A stretch of DNA of 64,000 bases from Carposina sasakii (GCA_014607495.2 CP053159.1:9307501-9371500), one strand, 5' to 3'. Shown: positions 35,083 through 46,560, counted from the stretch's first letter. Notes: generated by a model from the sequence alone, not told the origin. Translations and numbers: made by a program.

Positions 35083-35332
35083 TACATGGTGATTTTTGGT
35101 CGTCAACGTTCCCGAAAACTACGTAATCTCCTTATCATCACGATCATTTTTCTCCTTGGAAGCATACCTGGGAAGTGTCTGGTTTTCAAAATATTAGGGT
35201 CCAAAATTGAGTAAATATAGGTAGACTGCGTTTTTCTGCATGAATGCATATAGACGCGCGTAGCAAGATTTTTCACGAGAAATAATTAATATCTGTCTAT
35301 GAAAAAACTAGCATAAACACTGGACTCTATAC
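35083..35332 (+). mobile_element. MITE CAGGRTG family, copy E, left segment
   Basis: It starts TACATGGTGATTTTTGGTCG and follows the family to CTGGACTCTATAC. There a tRNA-headed retroposon interrupts it; it resumes at 35781. Confidence 0.82.
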
Positions 35333-35774
35333 AATTGACCCGATGGCTTAGTGGTTATAGCGGCTGGCACGGTTTGCAGCGGTCGTGGGTTCGATTCCCA
35401 CTCGGGTGAAGATTTTTTTCCATTTTCTGTATTAATCGCAATTTTAGAATAGAATCGGGGATCTTGACTAAGATAAATTTATAAAAACACTTCTCCATTA
35501 ATATAATCCGTTAGCTATGGTTGATCGTTTCATCTTTAAACATTGTAGCTGAGGGATTCAGCTTTGTTTGCCGAGATTTGGCTAGTGTATAGCTAATGAA
35601 GAATAACGTTGCCAATATGTAATTTAGACAGAGATGGTAGAATTCGTCATCCGATGTAAAAATTCAAAGGTGACGCTTAGTAGTTATAGCGGCTGGCACG
35701 GTTTGCAGCGGTCGTGGGTTCGATTCCCACTCGGGTGAAGAATTTTTTCCATTTTCTTTATCAATAATTTTATA
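35333..35774 (+). mobile_element. Dimeric tRNA-headed retroposon inserted in a MITE
   Basis: It begins AATTGACCCGATGGCTTAG and ends TCAATAATTTTAT. CTATAC is found on both sides (35327-35332 and 35775-35780). tRNA-like modules lie at 35337-35408 and about 35665-35737. The second has a damaged acceptor start. Compared with the 19.4-kb copy the central tRNA-like sequence differs (GGCTGGCACGGTTTGCAGCGG replaces CACTGACACGCGGAATGCAGAGG). This is the same subfamily as the minus-strand copy at 13385. Confidence 0.85.
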
Positions 35775-35780
35775 CTATAC

Positions 35781-35918
35781 ATTTCGCCGATCAAGTACCT
35801 AATAAAAAATTGTTTCAAAAAAATTTACATCGTTTCTCAGCATTTTTTTTGCATAAACTTACTTTATTTGATGTATAGAGTACGTACCCTTAGGGTGGCA
35901 ACGAAAAAACATCCTGTA
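35781..35918 (+). mobile_element. MITE copy E, right segment
   Basis: It resumes with ATTTCGCCGATCAAGTA, continues through TTTGATGTATAGAGTACG and ends CGAAAAAACATCCTGTA, as in the uninterrupted copy at 42812-43204. Confidence 0.82.
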
Positions 35919-35990
35919 TACTTAAGGATTTCATCGTTACCACCTCAGGAGTAGTACCTACCCGTATAAGTATCACGTTAGCCCTACATG

Positions 35991-36201
35991 TACAGGGTGA
36001 TTTTTGATCGTCAACGTTCCCGAAAACTACGGAATCTCGTCATCATCACGATCATTTTTCTCCATGGAAACATACCTGGGAAGTGTCTGGTTTCCAAAAT
36101 ATTAGGGTCCAAAGTTGAGTAAATAGACTGCGTTTTTCTGCATAAATGCACATAGACGCGCGTAGCAAGATTTTTTTCACGAGAAATAATTAATATCTGT
36201 C
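35991..36201 (+). mobile_element. MITE CAGGRTG family, copy F, truncated
   Basis: It starts TACAGGGTGATTTTTGATCG and matches the family to TTAATATCTGTCTG. There it meets a 17-bp palindrome and a terminus of another MITE subfamily. Confidence 0.78.
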
Positions 36202-36234
36202 TGAATATTGAAAAATAAAGTATTGAAATAATAT

Positions 36235-36273
36235 TCTATATTCAGAATATTGAAAAAATATTCTGAATATAGA
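36235..36273. repeat. Perfect 17-bp hairpin, 5-nt loop
   Basis: TCTATATTCAGAATATT (36235-36251), loop GAAAA, and its exact reverse complement (36257-36273). It sits exactly at the junction between two MITE fragments. Confidence 0.85.
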
Positions 36274-36279
36274 AAAAAA

Positions 36280-36331
36280 TGATCGTTACTTTACAAAGAA
36301 TACGAGGTATTAAAATAACAACGTTGTCTTT
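36280..36331 (+). mobile_element. Terminus fragment of the 61.46-kb MITE type
   Basis: GATCGTTACTTTACAAAG, AATACGAGGTATTAAAATAA and CAACGTTGTCTTTTTA match 61767-61818. The final CACCCTGTA is missing; it is replaced directly by CCGACTTCAAAAAAAAGG. Confidence 0.75.
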
Positions 36332-36490
36332 TTAACCGACTTCAAAAAAAAGGAGGAGGTTCTCAATTCGTCTGTATGTATAATATTTTTTTTTATGTAT
36401 GTTCATCGATATTTCCGTCAATTATAAACGGATTTCAAAAAATTTTTTTTGGTTGGATAGAGTTTACTTCTGAGGTGGTTTTTGCCCAGT
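36332..36490 (+). mobile_element. 'TTAACCGACTTCAAA' element fragment
   Basis: It begins TTAACCGACTTCAAAAAAAA and continues GGAGGAGGTTCTCAATTCG, with GAGGTGGTTTTTGCCC near its end. The same terminal motif bounds 34299-35014. Confidence 0.6.
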
Positions 36491-36550
36491 ATAGAAGATC
36501 TTAAAATACTTAGAGATACATTCCATGGGCACACAATAAAAGTACGAGTA

Positions 36551-36667
36551 GACGCAAAGATAATAACATCTATCTCTAATAGACACCCAATAGGTACTAG
36601 ATATAGGTATTAGAGATAGATGTGATTACGTCTATCTCTAATACCTATATCGATATCTTGGCGTCTA
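36551..36667. repeat. Compound hairpin with 23-bp inner stem
   Basis: The inner arms are 36601-36623 and 36628-36650 (22 of 23 paired, loop GATT). They are enclosed by GACGCAAAGAT (36551-36561) and ATCTTGGCGTC (36655-36665). The core TCTATCTCTAATA appears three times in this short interval, counting both orientations. Confidence 0.85.
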
Positions 36668-37321
36668 TTAACCTAAAGATAAATAATTACTTATGTACAA
36701 AAAGTAACTTTAACTCCCGCAACGAACACCGGATGAGGATGTGGTGAATGTGGCCGTACTTCTTTATTCCATGTTGTATTTTGTCTTGAGTTTATTATCC
36801 GCACATGATCCGGTGTAAAGTTTAAATTGTAAAATAAAAACTGAGAACTTGCAAGGATTCTCAGAAACGGTTATTTTTACCTGACTGCGTTTTTTAAATA
36901 CGACACTGATAATATAAAAAAGAAAAAAACCGTTAGTTTCTTCGTTCGGAAATTATTTCTGCTATCAAAACGAAAACAGATCATGTTGCCGGTAATCTCT
37001 CAGTTTGGGCGGAAATTAGAAAAGTCTTTACTTTCCAGATACTATCTATAGGTACATTTATATTTTTTACTAATAGTGTTTGAACATCATAAAAATATAA
37101 AAATAAATCCGCCGCACTTTACGGACTTCTACGTAAGAAAAATGCAATTTTGTAAGCTTGTAATATACTATGAAATAAATATAAATATACTGAAATATAA
37201 TGTATAGATATCCTATTAAGTTATCCAACAACATTTTTATTATTATTACTGTTTGTTTTTACGTTTTTTACCTTTTATGTAGGTAAAACTTTAATTTATA
37301 ACACCCATATCCATACAATTA
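36668..37321. other. AT-rich DNA, no gene recognised
   Basis: Nothing supported beyond background. Confidence 0.45.
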
Positions 37322-37708
37322 TACAGGATATTTTTTCGTTGCCACCCTTAACGAAGGGTACGTACTCTATACATCAAATAAAGTAAGTTTATGCAAAAAA
37401 AATGCTGGGAAACAATATAATTTTTTTTGAATTTTTTTTTTCAAATTACTTAATAGGGTGAAATTTATCCAGTGTTTATGCTAGTTTTTTCATAGACAGA
37501 TATTAATTATTTCTCGTGAAAAAATCTTGCTACACGCGTCAATGTACATTTATGCAGAAAAACGCAGTCTATTTACTCAACCAACATTGGACCCAAATAT
37601 CTTGGAAACCAGACACTTCCCAGGTATGCTTCCATGGAGAAAAATGATCGTGATGATGAGGAGATTCCATAGTTTTCGGGAACGTTGACGACCAAAAATC
37701 ATCCTGTA
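37322..37708 (-). mobile_element. MITE CAGGRTG family, copy G, full length
   Basis: The plus-strand left end is TACAGGATATTTTTTCGTTGCC and the right end GACCAAAAATCATCCTGTA. All family landmarks are present in reverse order (387 bp). Confidence 0.85.
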
Positions 37709-38950
37709 TAGATAGTGGTTTCTTAATCTGTTTTAGTTTCATAATCTATGTTAGTAGGTACATAGTAGCATTAGCACAATAGATGACGATAACGGTGTAC
37801 GGAAAAACTTGCATAAAGTTTATGAGACACTGTTCTTTATTCTTTGTAAAATGTGCACTAATGATAAATAAATAATAAACAAAAAGAATTTTATGAACAC
37901 AGTGTTTAGTTTATATATACGCAAAATTTCACAATCATCGCTCATAAAAAATGCGTGCGAAATATTATAAAATGAATTCGCTGAGTTTACTATTGGGATT
38001 GCGACGAGATATATCCGTTATACAACCGGGAAGCCCAGGAAGTACCCACGGGAAGTGCAGTCTCGGCCGCCAGGGAGACCCCGGACAAGTTATACGATAA
38101 CACGTACTCGTAAATCCACGTCACTTTTAAGTTTACCGGGAAATAAAAAGTACCATGACCGCATTTAGAAATTTGTTGCCAACAGAAGTTGCCATGAAAA
38201 GCCTGTAAAGCTTTAACAGCATTTATTAGCTTTAAAAGCATTTATTTACAAACGTTTGCTACCCTGTGTTGCCATTTACCGGAAGTCCACGATAAAACGT
38301 TTACAATACAATTATAAAACGGCACTATGGTTGATGATACCAAAGGACTGTTTTAAAAATATATTGTGTCTCACTTCGTACATAATCTGGTCATAGTGTA
38401 ATGGGCATATTGGGCATTTAGGCATTTTGACTTGTTTGCGACGATAATTATGCACTTGTATCTAGCCTTGTTATTTCAATAGATGTAACCTGACCTAACA
38501 ACAAGAAGCCAAAATACCCATATAATATACAAAATGCCGGGACGTAATGTAAAAGACAGTTTTCACAATTTATCGACGACATAATATATATTATGTATAA
38601 GGTAGGTATATTTACACATTACGCTTTGTCCGTTTAACAGAATAACAACATTACGTATGATGTTTCCCTTAAAATATTAAACGTAAGTAAATGTGCAAAC
38701 AATGAACATCCTGATTATGGAGCCGTAGTCATCTTAGCGAGTGCAAGAGGGATAGAACGCTAGGTGGGAGCAGGACGAGCGACGCTTTTATTAATGTATC
38801 GAGCGCTTTATGTGTTTTCTTTAAGTACCCGCAGCTTTATGTGCAGTGCCACTGTGGAGTTTCATTGGTTTCGGCTCTAGCTCGATTAAAGTTTCATAAG
38901 TCGATCACTTGCTTTGCGCTTGTTTCAGAATAGTTAATATTGTATTCAAA
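37709..38950. other. AT-rich DNA, no gene recognised
   Basis: A minus-strand open frame of 83 codons (37990-38241) has no recognisable domain. Nothing else supported. Confidence 0.45.
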
Positions 38951-39153
38951 CTAGTGGACTACAGAAAAAACTAAATGTTGAAATTATCCGGAATGTAAAC
39001 ATTTTGCCGGGATAAAAAGTAGCTCATGTCCTTTCTTAGGCTCTAGATTACCTGTGTACTAAATTTCATCCAAATCCTCCAAATCGGATTAATTTTTTTG
39101 GCGTGTAAGTGCGACAGACAGACAGAGTTACTTTCGCATTTATAATATTTGTA
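38951..39153 (-). mobile_element. Helitron-like element, minus strand
   Basis: CTAG at 38951 begins the reverse of the CTAG|T end and is followed by TGGACTACAGAAAAAAC and GTCCTTTCTTAGGCTCTAG. The far end is GACAGACAGAGTTACTTTCG and ATTTATAATATT. Confidence 0.6.
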
Positions 39154-39946
39154 AGGAAATTGACACACTTCACAACATATTGTTCTAGTCTCACACTAAG
39201 GTCCTATAGGTATATAAGATTTTGTGTCGTAGGCACTAAGCAACAATCTATAAATACATAGATATACAAAGTAGTTTCCTAATATAACAGAATTTCAGTA
39301 GGTATGTAGTTCCATTTTATAGAATGAAGTAACTCATGGGCATTGTAACAAGTTTGAGACCCCTTTTCAGTCGCAAAGAAATAACACCTACCGTAGCAGG
39401 TTCGTAGTTCGTAGATGCGCTACGAATATTAATAACCGATGTTAAGAGATATTTTGCAGATATAATCTTCAATTAATTTCTAATTTGGGATTAAAACTAT
39501 GTTTTTTTTATATCTTTTGCTTTGAAAATCGCCATAACAGCTTTACTAGGGACAAAAAGTTATATTACGAATTCCACACCTCAAAATATACGCTTCAAAA
39601 TCATTTTTAGCTTGCCAATAAATAGTTGATCGTTTCAAATAACTTACGTTTTCAGCTGATTCATTCTACAGATTTCTGTCTGTACAATAAACCGGTTCCT
39701 GAATTAGTGCAACGTTGATATGTCTGCTTAAGGTGACTCCGTGCTCAATAATAATTCCAAAACGCATGTAGGTACCTACTGAGTTTATTTATTAAAGTTT
39801 CGAGAAAGTTTTACGCAATTTGCGAGTCCCACGGATTTCTTGAAATCTTCATAGATCGCGAACAATGTTTCAAAGCTTCAACGTAACAGTCATTCCAAAT
39901 TCAAATTGGATAGATCATCGTTCACACTTTGCCTATATATTTGACA
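39154..39946. other. AT-rich DNA, no gene recognised
   Basis: A TAGGTACCTA palindrome lies at 39769-39778. Nothing else supported. Confidence 0.45.
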
Positions 39947-40262
39947 CTAGTGGACGCCTGCAACTCCGTCTGCGCCCGATCGTACATACTGCAGAACAAA
40001 CAAAATGTCGAAATTATCCGGGATAAAAATGTTAACCCGGGATAATGCCTATGTGTTTTTTTTTTACGCTTAAACAAATTATATTTTTATTTACAAAAAT
40101 GAAATATTTATAAGTAACAGGGTGTTGAACTTAGATGTAATCCTAGCAAAATGTAAGCTATATTATTGCGAAGTTTCATTAAAATCCATTCAGTAGTTTT
40201 TGCGCAAAAGAGCAACAAACATACATACATCCTCACAAACTTTCGCGTTTATAATATTAGTC
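39947..40262 (-). mobile_element. Helitron-like element, minus strand
   Basis: It begins CTAGTGGACGCCTGCAACTC, contains AATTATCCGGGATAAAAATG and ends AAACTTTCGCGTTTATAATA. These are the family landmarks in reverse. Confidence 0.58.
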
Positions 40263-40763
40263 GGATTATTATGAGTGATTAAAATGTGTGCGTTTGCCAA
40301 ATTAACTGCAAAGTGGCAGAAAAAGGAACTACAGTCACCACGTTAAAATATCATTTCGTTCGGTAACACACAGCGACATCTTCAGTTTACGAATAAGTTG
40401 GTAAATCCACTAGAGAAATATGACACACATACGAGTAACTAAGGGTTTCCACACATGCTGCGGCATCGATTCACGATGCGACGTCGTCGCTTCGTGGAAA
40501 TCTACTCGTATCTACTAGTTTTTTTTTTAGTTAATAAAAAACGTTATAATTCATCCTGCATTGTATTGATGATACGGGTGGGTAAATAAATATCTTATCA
40601 ATATTCTTTGCTCGAAAACACACTATTTAATTATTACGATAGGCGCGGTGGCGGCGGAATATTCTATAAAATAAGCATTAATAGGTAATATTAAGTAAAT
40701 ATAGAATAACAGTATAAGTTCGCTATGATACTGTTGTAGTACATACATATATGAATGGGGTAG

Positions 40764-41235
40764 CCAAAGCGTGCGCTAACACTTATGCAGAACTTCCTAC
40801 CCATATCGGCCAAGATCACGTTAGTCAACGCTCTGTTGCTCCCAATCATTGACTGCGCTGATGTCTGCTACCCAGATATTACAGAGGAACTCATAGATAA
40901 GTTGGACCGCCTTCTCAACATGTGTATTCGATATAATTTTTGGATTGCGTAAATATGACCACATATCCCAATATCGTGCACAGCTAAACTGGTCTTCACC
41001 TTTCAATCTTCACCTTTCACTTTCCTTCTTGTTCAATACCCTGAACCATCCTCTTGCTCCCCAATACATTTCCGAACGCTTCAAGTTCTTCTCCTTCTGC
41101 GATAGACCACTCCGGTCTAGCCGCAACAAAACCCTCCGTGAGTCCGAGCGCAATGCTGCTTTGTATTCTGACTCTTTTACTGCCATTGCTGTTCGGTTAT
41201 GGAACGATCTACCAGTAACGATTCGGGAGTCTTAA
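40764..41235 (+). pseudogene. Non-LTR retrotransposon reverse transcriptase, C-terminal fragment, frameshifted
   Basis: From 40764 one frame encodes LPISAKITLVNALLLPIIDC, then DVCYPDIT and LIDKLDRLLNMCIRY. This is the conserved stretch after the catalytic domain in Jockey/CR1-type reverse transcriptases. At the T-run near 40936-40941 the frame shifts. From about 40939 the next frame continues LRKYDHISQYRAQLNW, LNHPLAPQYISERF and AVRLWNDLPVTIRES, ending at a stop at 41233-41235. The family signature RS..N..L and SF...AVRLWN.LP is clear. The upstream catalytic part is absent, so this is a 5'-truncated, dead copy. A probable 3' UTR follows to about 41380. Confidence 0.85.
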
Positions 41236-41381
41236 TGTCGTAATTTAAGTGGAGAGTAACTGAGCATTACAGGAGAGTCCAGAACCTGGTCCATGTCTAT
41301 TGTCGTGTTATGTGTAAGTATGTTTATAGAATTAAGTGTGCTTAGCTACTAGTGTTTGTTATTTAATATTTATTTTTATGT

Positions 41382-41640
41382 ATCATCAGCCTATTGCAGT
41401 CCACTGCTGGACGTAGGCCTCCCCCAGGGCACGCCACAAAACTGCCATGAGGGGTATTTGCCCATAGTCACCACGCTGGGCAGGCGGGTTGGTGACCTTT
41501 TTATATATAGTCTATCTTTAAAATTGTTTTGTCCATTGCGCTACCTGTACATTTTCACCACAAATATTGGTTGACTGGTAGAGAATGCTACATAGCATTA
41601 AGTCCGCTATTGTACAAACCTTTAAACGTGCAATCCTTAC
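41382..41640 (+). repeat. Retroposon 3'-end repeats
   Basis: 41382-41497 repeats the CATCATCA...GTTGGTGACC block seen at 19901. It is followed at about 41567-41625 by TTGACTGGTAGAGAATGC and CATAGCATTAAGTCCGC, another LINE 3'-UTR-like motif. That motif recurs in reverse near 48228-48262 and 33897-33950. Confidence 0.55.
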
Positions 41641-41734
41641 TTCCTTACTAATGTACCACCCTAGGCCGCATCTTGCTTAACATCAGGCACGATGGCGGTC
41701 AAATGTTTGCCTAACTAAATGTAAAAAAAAATAA

Positions 41735-42258
41735 TTATAAATGCGAAAGTAACTCTGTCTGTCTGTGTGTGTCGCAAACACGCCTAAACTACTGAACCGA
41801 TTTAAATGAAATTTCGTACAGAGATAGTCTAGAGCCTGAGAAAGGACATAGGCTACTTTTTAATGCAAAAAAGGGATGTAAGGGGTTGAAATAGGGGATG
41901 AAAGTTTGTATGGAAATTACATCTTTTTTTAAGCTAGAAGCTTAAAACTTAATTTTTAGGCTTTTGATTAGATATAAATAAATACGACATTCAAGTTTGT
42001 AAAAAAAATACCCTAAAAAGGGTGAAAGATTTAGTGTGATGACGTCGGCAAAAAAGCTTAGGGCCCAGAAAATAAAAATATAGTACAGAAAAATTCTAAA
42101 AAATGTGCATACTTAAATAAGCTATTTGCAGCAAACTATTGTTAATAACTTATTTTAGTGTACCTACATGTATTTTACTTGCAAAATCATTATCTTAAAA
42201 ATTTAAAATGCTGCCGGAAATCACTATTTCACGCGGACGAAGTCGCGGGCACAGCTAA
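41735..42258 (+). mobile_element. Helitron-like non-autonomous element, near full length
   Basis: It starts TATAAATGCGAAAGTAACTC, contains GAGAAAGGACATAGGCTAC and GGATGTAAGGGGTTGAAATA, and ends CACGCGGACGAAGTCGCGGGC followed by ACAGCTAA. CTAA at 42255-42258 fits a CTRR end. It has no open frame of note. Confidence 0.62.
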
Positions 42259-42811
42259 AGAATAAATAAATGATTTCCACGTTTGATCTTGCGTTCCGCG
42301 ATTTCCTAATACTCGTATCTAGTTCCTTTTGTAGTACCTAATATGAATTTACCCTTAGATACTAATGTCAGCCAGTAAATAGTCAGTTAAAATTTGACAG
42401 AGAAAAATAACAGCGCGGGAAAACGACTGACATAGACCCAACGTCGATCAAGGCCGGAGGCCAACTGAGGGAGGATGGAGGGACGTTTATTTCCATACAA
42501 ATATGAGCGGGGACTAGCTTTAACTAAAAGAGCGTAAGCGACAAAACATATTTTCGCGTTTTAATTAAAAACTACACAATATGTTTAAAATGTGCAACCA
42601 TACGTTTTTAGAGTATGTTTAGACAAGTCTATTGATATAAAAATTAAGACTTAAATCGCTCTGGTTTGCCTGTAAAATGAACAAATTTGATAAAATAGGG
42701 GTATCTTTAACACAATTTTTTATCGTAAAAAAGTCTATGAATCGTATTTCTGCAACCACAGAAAGTGAGATAATATAGTGTAGAATTCGATTATAAAATA
42801 TCACTTTCCTA
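42259..42811. other. AT-rich DNA, no gene recognised
   Basis: Nothing supported beyond background. Confidence 0.4.
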
Positions 42812-43204
42812 TACAGGTTGATTTTTGGTCGTCAACGTTCCCGAAAACTACGGAATCTCCTCATCATCACGATCATTTTTCTCCATGGAAGCATACCTGG
42901 GAAGTGTCTGGTTTCCAAAATATTCGGGTCCAAAGTTGAGTAAATAGACTGCGTTTTTCTGCATAAATGCACATAGACGCGCGTAGCAGGATTTTTTCAC
43001 GAAAAATAATTAATATCTGTCTATAAAAAAACTAACATAAACACTGGACACTATAAATTTCGCACGATCAAGGAATTTAAATTTTTTTTTTTTTCAAAAA
43101 AAAAATTTTTTTTTCCCCAGCATTTCTTTTGGCATAAACTTACTTTATTTGATGTATAGAGTACGTACCCTTCGTTAATGGTGGCCACAAAAAAACATCC
43201 TGTA
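42812..43204 (+). mobile_element. MITE CAGGRTG family, copy H, full length reference copy
   Basis: TA|CAGGTTGATTTTTGGTCG at the left, AAAAAAACATCCTG|TA at the right, with TATA on both flanks. It is uninterrupted (393 bp) and serves as the reference for the family. It has no open frame. Confidence 0.87.
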
Positions 43205-43728
43205 TATTGTAATGGCTGAGAAAAATCGACTTAACTAACGCCAATTTTAGCGATTCGTCATCTTAAGAAATATTCCTGGAAAAGAAGCAGTCTTTCCTTT
43301 CTTGATAAATTGACGGACGCAAAATATTTTTTCAAATACAATCATATTTCCTGAGATTAGCGTACAAATTCTTCAGCTTTATATTGTAAGTACACGAAAA
43401 TACCTGCACGTAGAATAACAATTAAGATTTTTGAGCTTATTTAACTAATCACAGAGTTCACTATGGGTGCGCCCACCATCGGGCCCTACACCCTGACCCT
43501 CGGATCTGATAACTCATAACTGCGAAAACAAGCACTTGCACTAACTACAATCGCCACGAGAAACCAGACCCGAGCACCTAGCATGCAAGATAATACATCG
43601 CACTATTTCCGAAATCAAAAACTAGATTAATAATCTACATATGTTTCGCCAACAACCGTGACATCCTCAGGATTATAGAACATTAGTAAACCACTAATTA
43701 TTATGAAACTCTAAAATCCAACACATCA
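43205..43728. other. AT-rich DNA, no gene recognised
   Basis: Nothing supported beyond background. Confidence 0.4.
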
Positions 43729-44089
43729 CCTACACATGATGATGATGATCTCCGACCGTATTTCGGCCAAGGCGACCAATCTCTACGGAGATCGGTCAGG
43801 TACGCAGGAGATATTATAGTGCACAAGTGTGTGCGCAAACACAGATGCACTCTCTATTCCGTTACTCTCATAGTCCGATGGGACGGAAAGCCGACACGAC
43901 CGGAGAGAGATCAGGCGCAGGACCAACGGTTTTACGTGCTTTCCGAGGCACGAGCTAAGTGACAATTTTTAATCTGTACATGAAATAAATTCATTGGTAC
44001 AGGCCCGTGACTGGGATCGAACTGACGCCTCCCGCTTGGAAGGTGCATGTCTTACCACTGGGCTATCACCGCTTATATAGCCTACACAT
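43729..44089 (-). mobile_element. Full-length tRNA-derived SINE with 9-bp target duplication
   Basis: CCTACACAT flanks the element (43729-43737 and 44081-44089). On the minus strand the head (about 44072 down to 44003) has box A TAGCCCAGTGGTAAGAC and box B AGTTCGATCCCAG. A body follows, and the element ends in CTCCGTAGAGATTGG...CTTGGCCGAAATACGGTCGG and ATCATCATCATC. The head resembles a tRNA-Gly with TCC in the anticodon position, but its stems are degraded. The open frames over this interval are by-products. A truncated copy of its 3' end lies at 48272-48325. Confidence 0.9.
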
Positions 44090-46309
44090 AGTGAATGTTT
44101 GAACTTCCGAATTGTAACGCCTAATACAATTTCATTTACAATCACAGAGTTTTCTTTTATCAATCCGCAAAGATTAGGGTAAGTAGGTAAGTACAAAATG
44201 TAGCTTAATCTTAACCCTTTAATTGATTCAACTTCAAAAGGCAAGTATTAAACCGTAACCACAGAGTATATTTAATAAACACATGCGACATACGTGTTAC
44301 TTATTCTGCCAGTTTCCTCAAACAATAATTATAGCGGCTTCGTTGGAAATATGCTCAATTTTGTTATTAAAAGCTTTTCAAGGCGAATGTTTCCCCGGAG
44401 AGCCCACCCTCGGTGCCTAGACCCTGTTAATATTTGTTGAGCGAGATTAAATCAAACCCCTACTAGCATAGAGCACAATTTCAGACTCGTGTAAGATCGT
44501 GCTGTTAATCCCTTATGAGTTTTGCAAAGGCGGAAGAAGTAACTTCTTGGTAGCTAGACACCTCTCGCAGCTTCTAGAGTAGTTAATACCTATAACTGGT
44601 TTTAGTTTTCTATTGACGCTTTAAGACGTCTTTGGCGGTCAAAGGCTTTAACAACAAGCTTTGCTTATTAACAAGTTCGATCGATGTAATATTAAAAATC
44701 AAAATTCCTTATCACCTAAAGGTACAGAAATCCATACAAATTGATAATCTAAAATAAAACGTATTATATTAAATAATAGTAAGTATTGCTTACTAAAAAT
44801 GAAACGTTCCTGCCGGGGCGGGCGACGGCTAACAAACAGTCGATGATTACATAGCCCATGTTAATTACGTCCATGTTTCCACCCCGAATAACTTCCCATT
44901 TTAGGGCTGAAAGTACCTGTTCGGTATTTTTAACGGGAATCCATTACGCTACTTTCATCGGAAGCAAACGAGACCGTAAATTTAAAGCAATATACGGATA
45001 TATTTACGTGAGACAGCGAATAAATTATGCTGCAGAAAAATGCTAGGTATTTCATTTTACTTTTGAATATGGAAATGGAACCAGCGAGGTAGGATATTAT
45101 CTTGTTTTACGTTTCTTTACATGTAGGTATATAAGTGCGGCTATGTTCCCAAAGAAAGAAGAAAGGGTACTTTAGCATAACGGGATAGATGTAAAAGATT
45201 AAAAAGAAGTTGCTGCTTATCACCTTAGAGAACGCCTCCAAATTCCTTAGGACTCTTGCGACATGCACAGAAGGAGATGCAGCTGATGTATTTAATTAAA
45301 ACCATATTGAAGCCAGGAACATTACGGTTCCTTTAAAGTGATATGTTTTTGGCGTCCCTAATCTTACCATACCTTTCTCAAACTTTTGGTAAATGCGATT
45401 GACATGTAAAAAAGTTCACTTTATTAAAAATTCTACTGAAATAAATACAAAATATAACATGAAACATTTTCCTGTAAAACATTTTCATAATTCAATTTCC
45501 AAATTATAGGCTGATATAAGAAAATATAATCCCATTTAATGCTTCTCTGCTCTGCCGTGCTATGTTGATTTGGGATAACTGCCCCATCCTTTTAATTCAC
45601 TTCTTAATTTAACAGTATTTCAGTAATCTAAAACTCGGACACTAACCGGCATACAGTTCTAATTCCGCCCAGTTGGCTCCATCAATACTTTTCGCATTAA
45701 AAGTATACCGTAAAATTTCGAAAAACATTCGAAATTCAGTTAATATTTCATTAATATAATTGTCTTTCATATAAACATCATCCAGTAAATTATTTAAAGC
45801 AACATCCGGATTTTTTTGAGATTATAGGTACAGATGTGAAAAGGCGGCTATCCGCTGTGATTCTCATATATACATATAAGTACCTAGGATATACCTATGT
45901 AGATATCTAGAAGACCCGAAAGCTGCACCACATTTGGTGGATAGTCGCACGAGCACATTTTCAAAATTCGCCGCGCTGTTATCGTGTGAATATCTGCTTA
46001 GTACTAAGGGAGATTAATCAAATTAAAATTATACAGGCATATAATGATAATTATTATTAATTATATAGGTATATCGTTATGGGCAGATAACTACAAACTC
46101 TGCTTGTATGTTCGTTCGTTGAAAATGTTCATGTACTCTTTACTTACTAATTAATTAATTACGTTGTTAACAGGTAATAACGATGCTCTTCTTTCATTGG
46201 GCTTCATAAAACAAGGAAACAAGGTAAAACAAAAGTAACTTTACAGACTTCCTTCCTATCGATTAATTCGCTAGGAAAGTAGTTATTTTACCTATTTATT
46301 TTCAAAACA
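44090..46309. other. AT-rich DNA, no gene recognised
   Basis: A minus-strand copy of the 'CAGCTGCAT' repeat lies at 45190-45310. No gene was identified in the remainder. Confidence 0.45.
45190..45310 (-). repeat. 'CAGCTGCAT' family repeat
   Basis: On the plus strand: GATGTAAAAGATT, GTTGCTGCTTATCACC, ACTCTTGCGACATGCACAG and AGGAGATGCAGCTGATGTAT, the reverse of the 14030 copy. Confidence 0.58.
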
Positions 46310-46560
46310 CAGTAGTGGCGTAAGAGGGGTGGGGGCATAAGGCGACCACCCGGGCTGCTAAAGCAAAAGGTGCTCAACCTCGCCGGTTTTATCATAGGTT
46401 TTGGTTTTGATTAGTAGCCAAGGGGCGCTATAGAAATCTCGCTAAGAATTCTAAAATGGTACATACTGTCAAAACTCAATCTATTAGGTTTTTTACGCAC
46501 AACGCGCCTGATGGTAAGCACCGTTGCAGTCTAAGATGGAGCGCGTTACCACTCGTGGTA
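46310..46560. repeat. Probable interspersed repeat fragments
   Basis: GGGGTGGGGGCATAAGGCG (46327) and GCGCCTGATGGTAAGCACCG with CAGTCTAAGATGGAGCGCG (46505-46543) resemble common lepidopteran repeat fragments. Boundaries are unclear. Confidence 0.4.
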
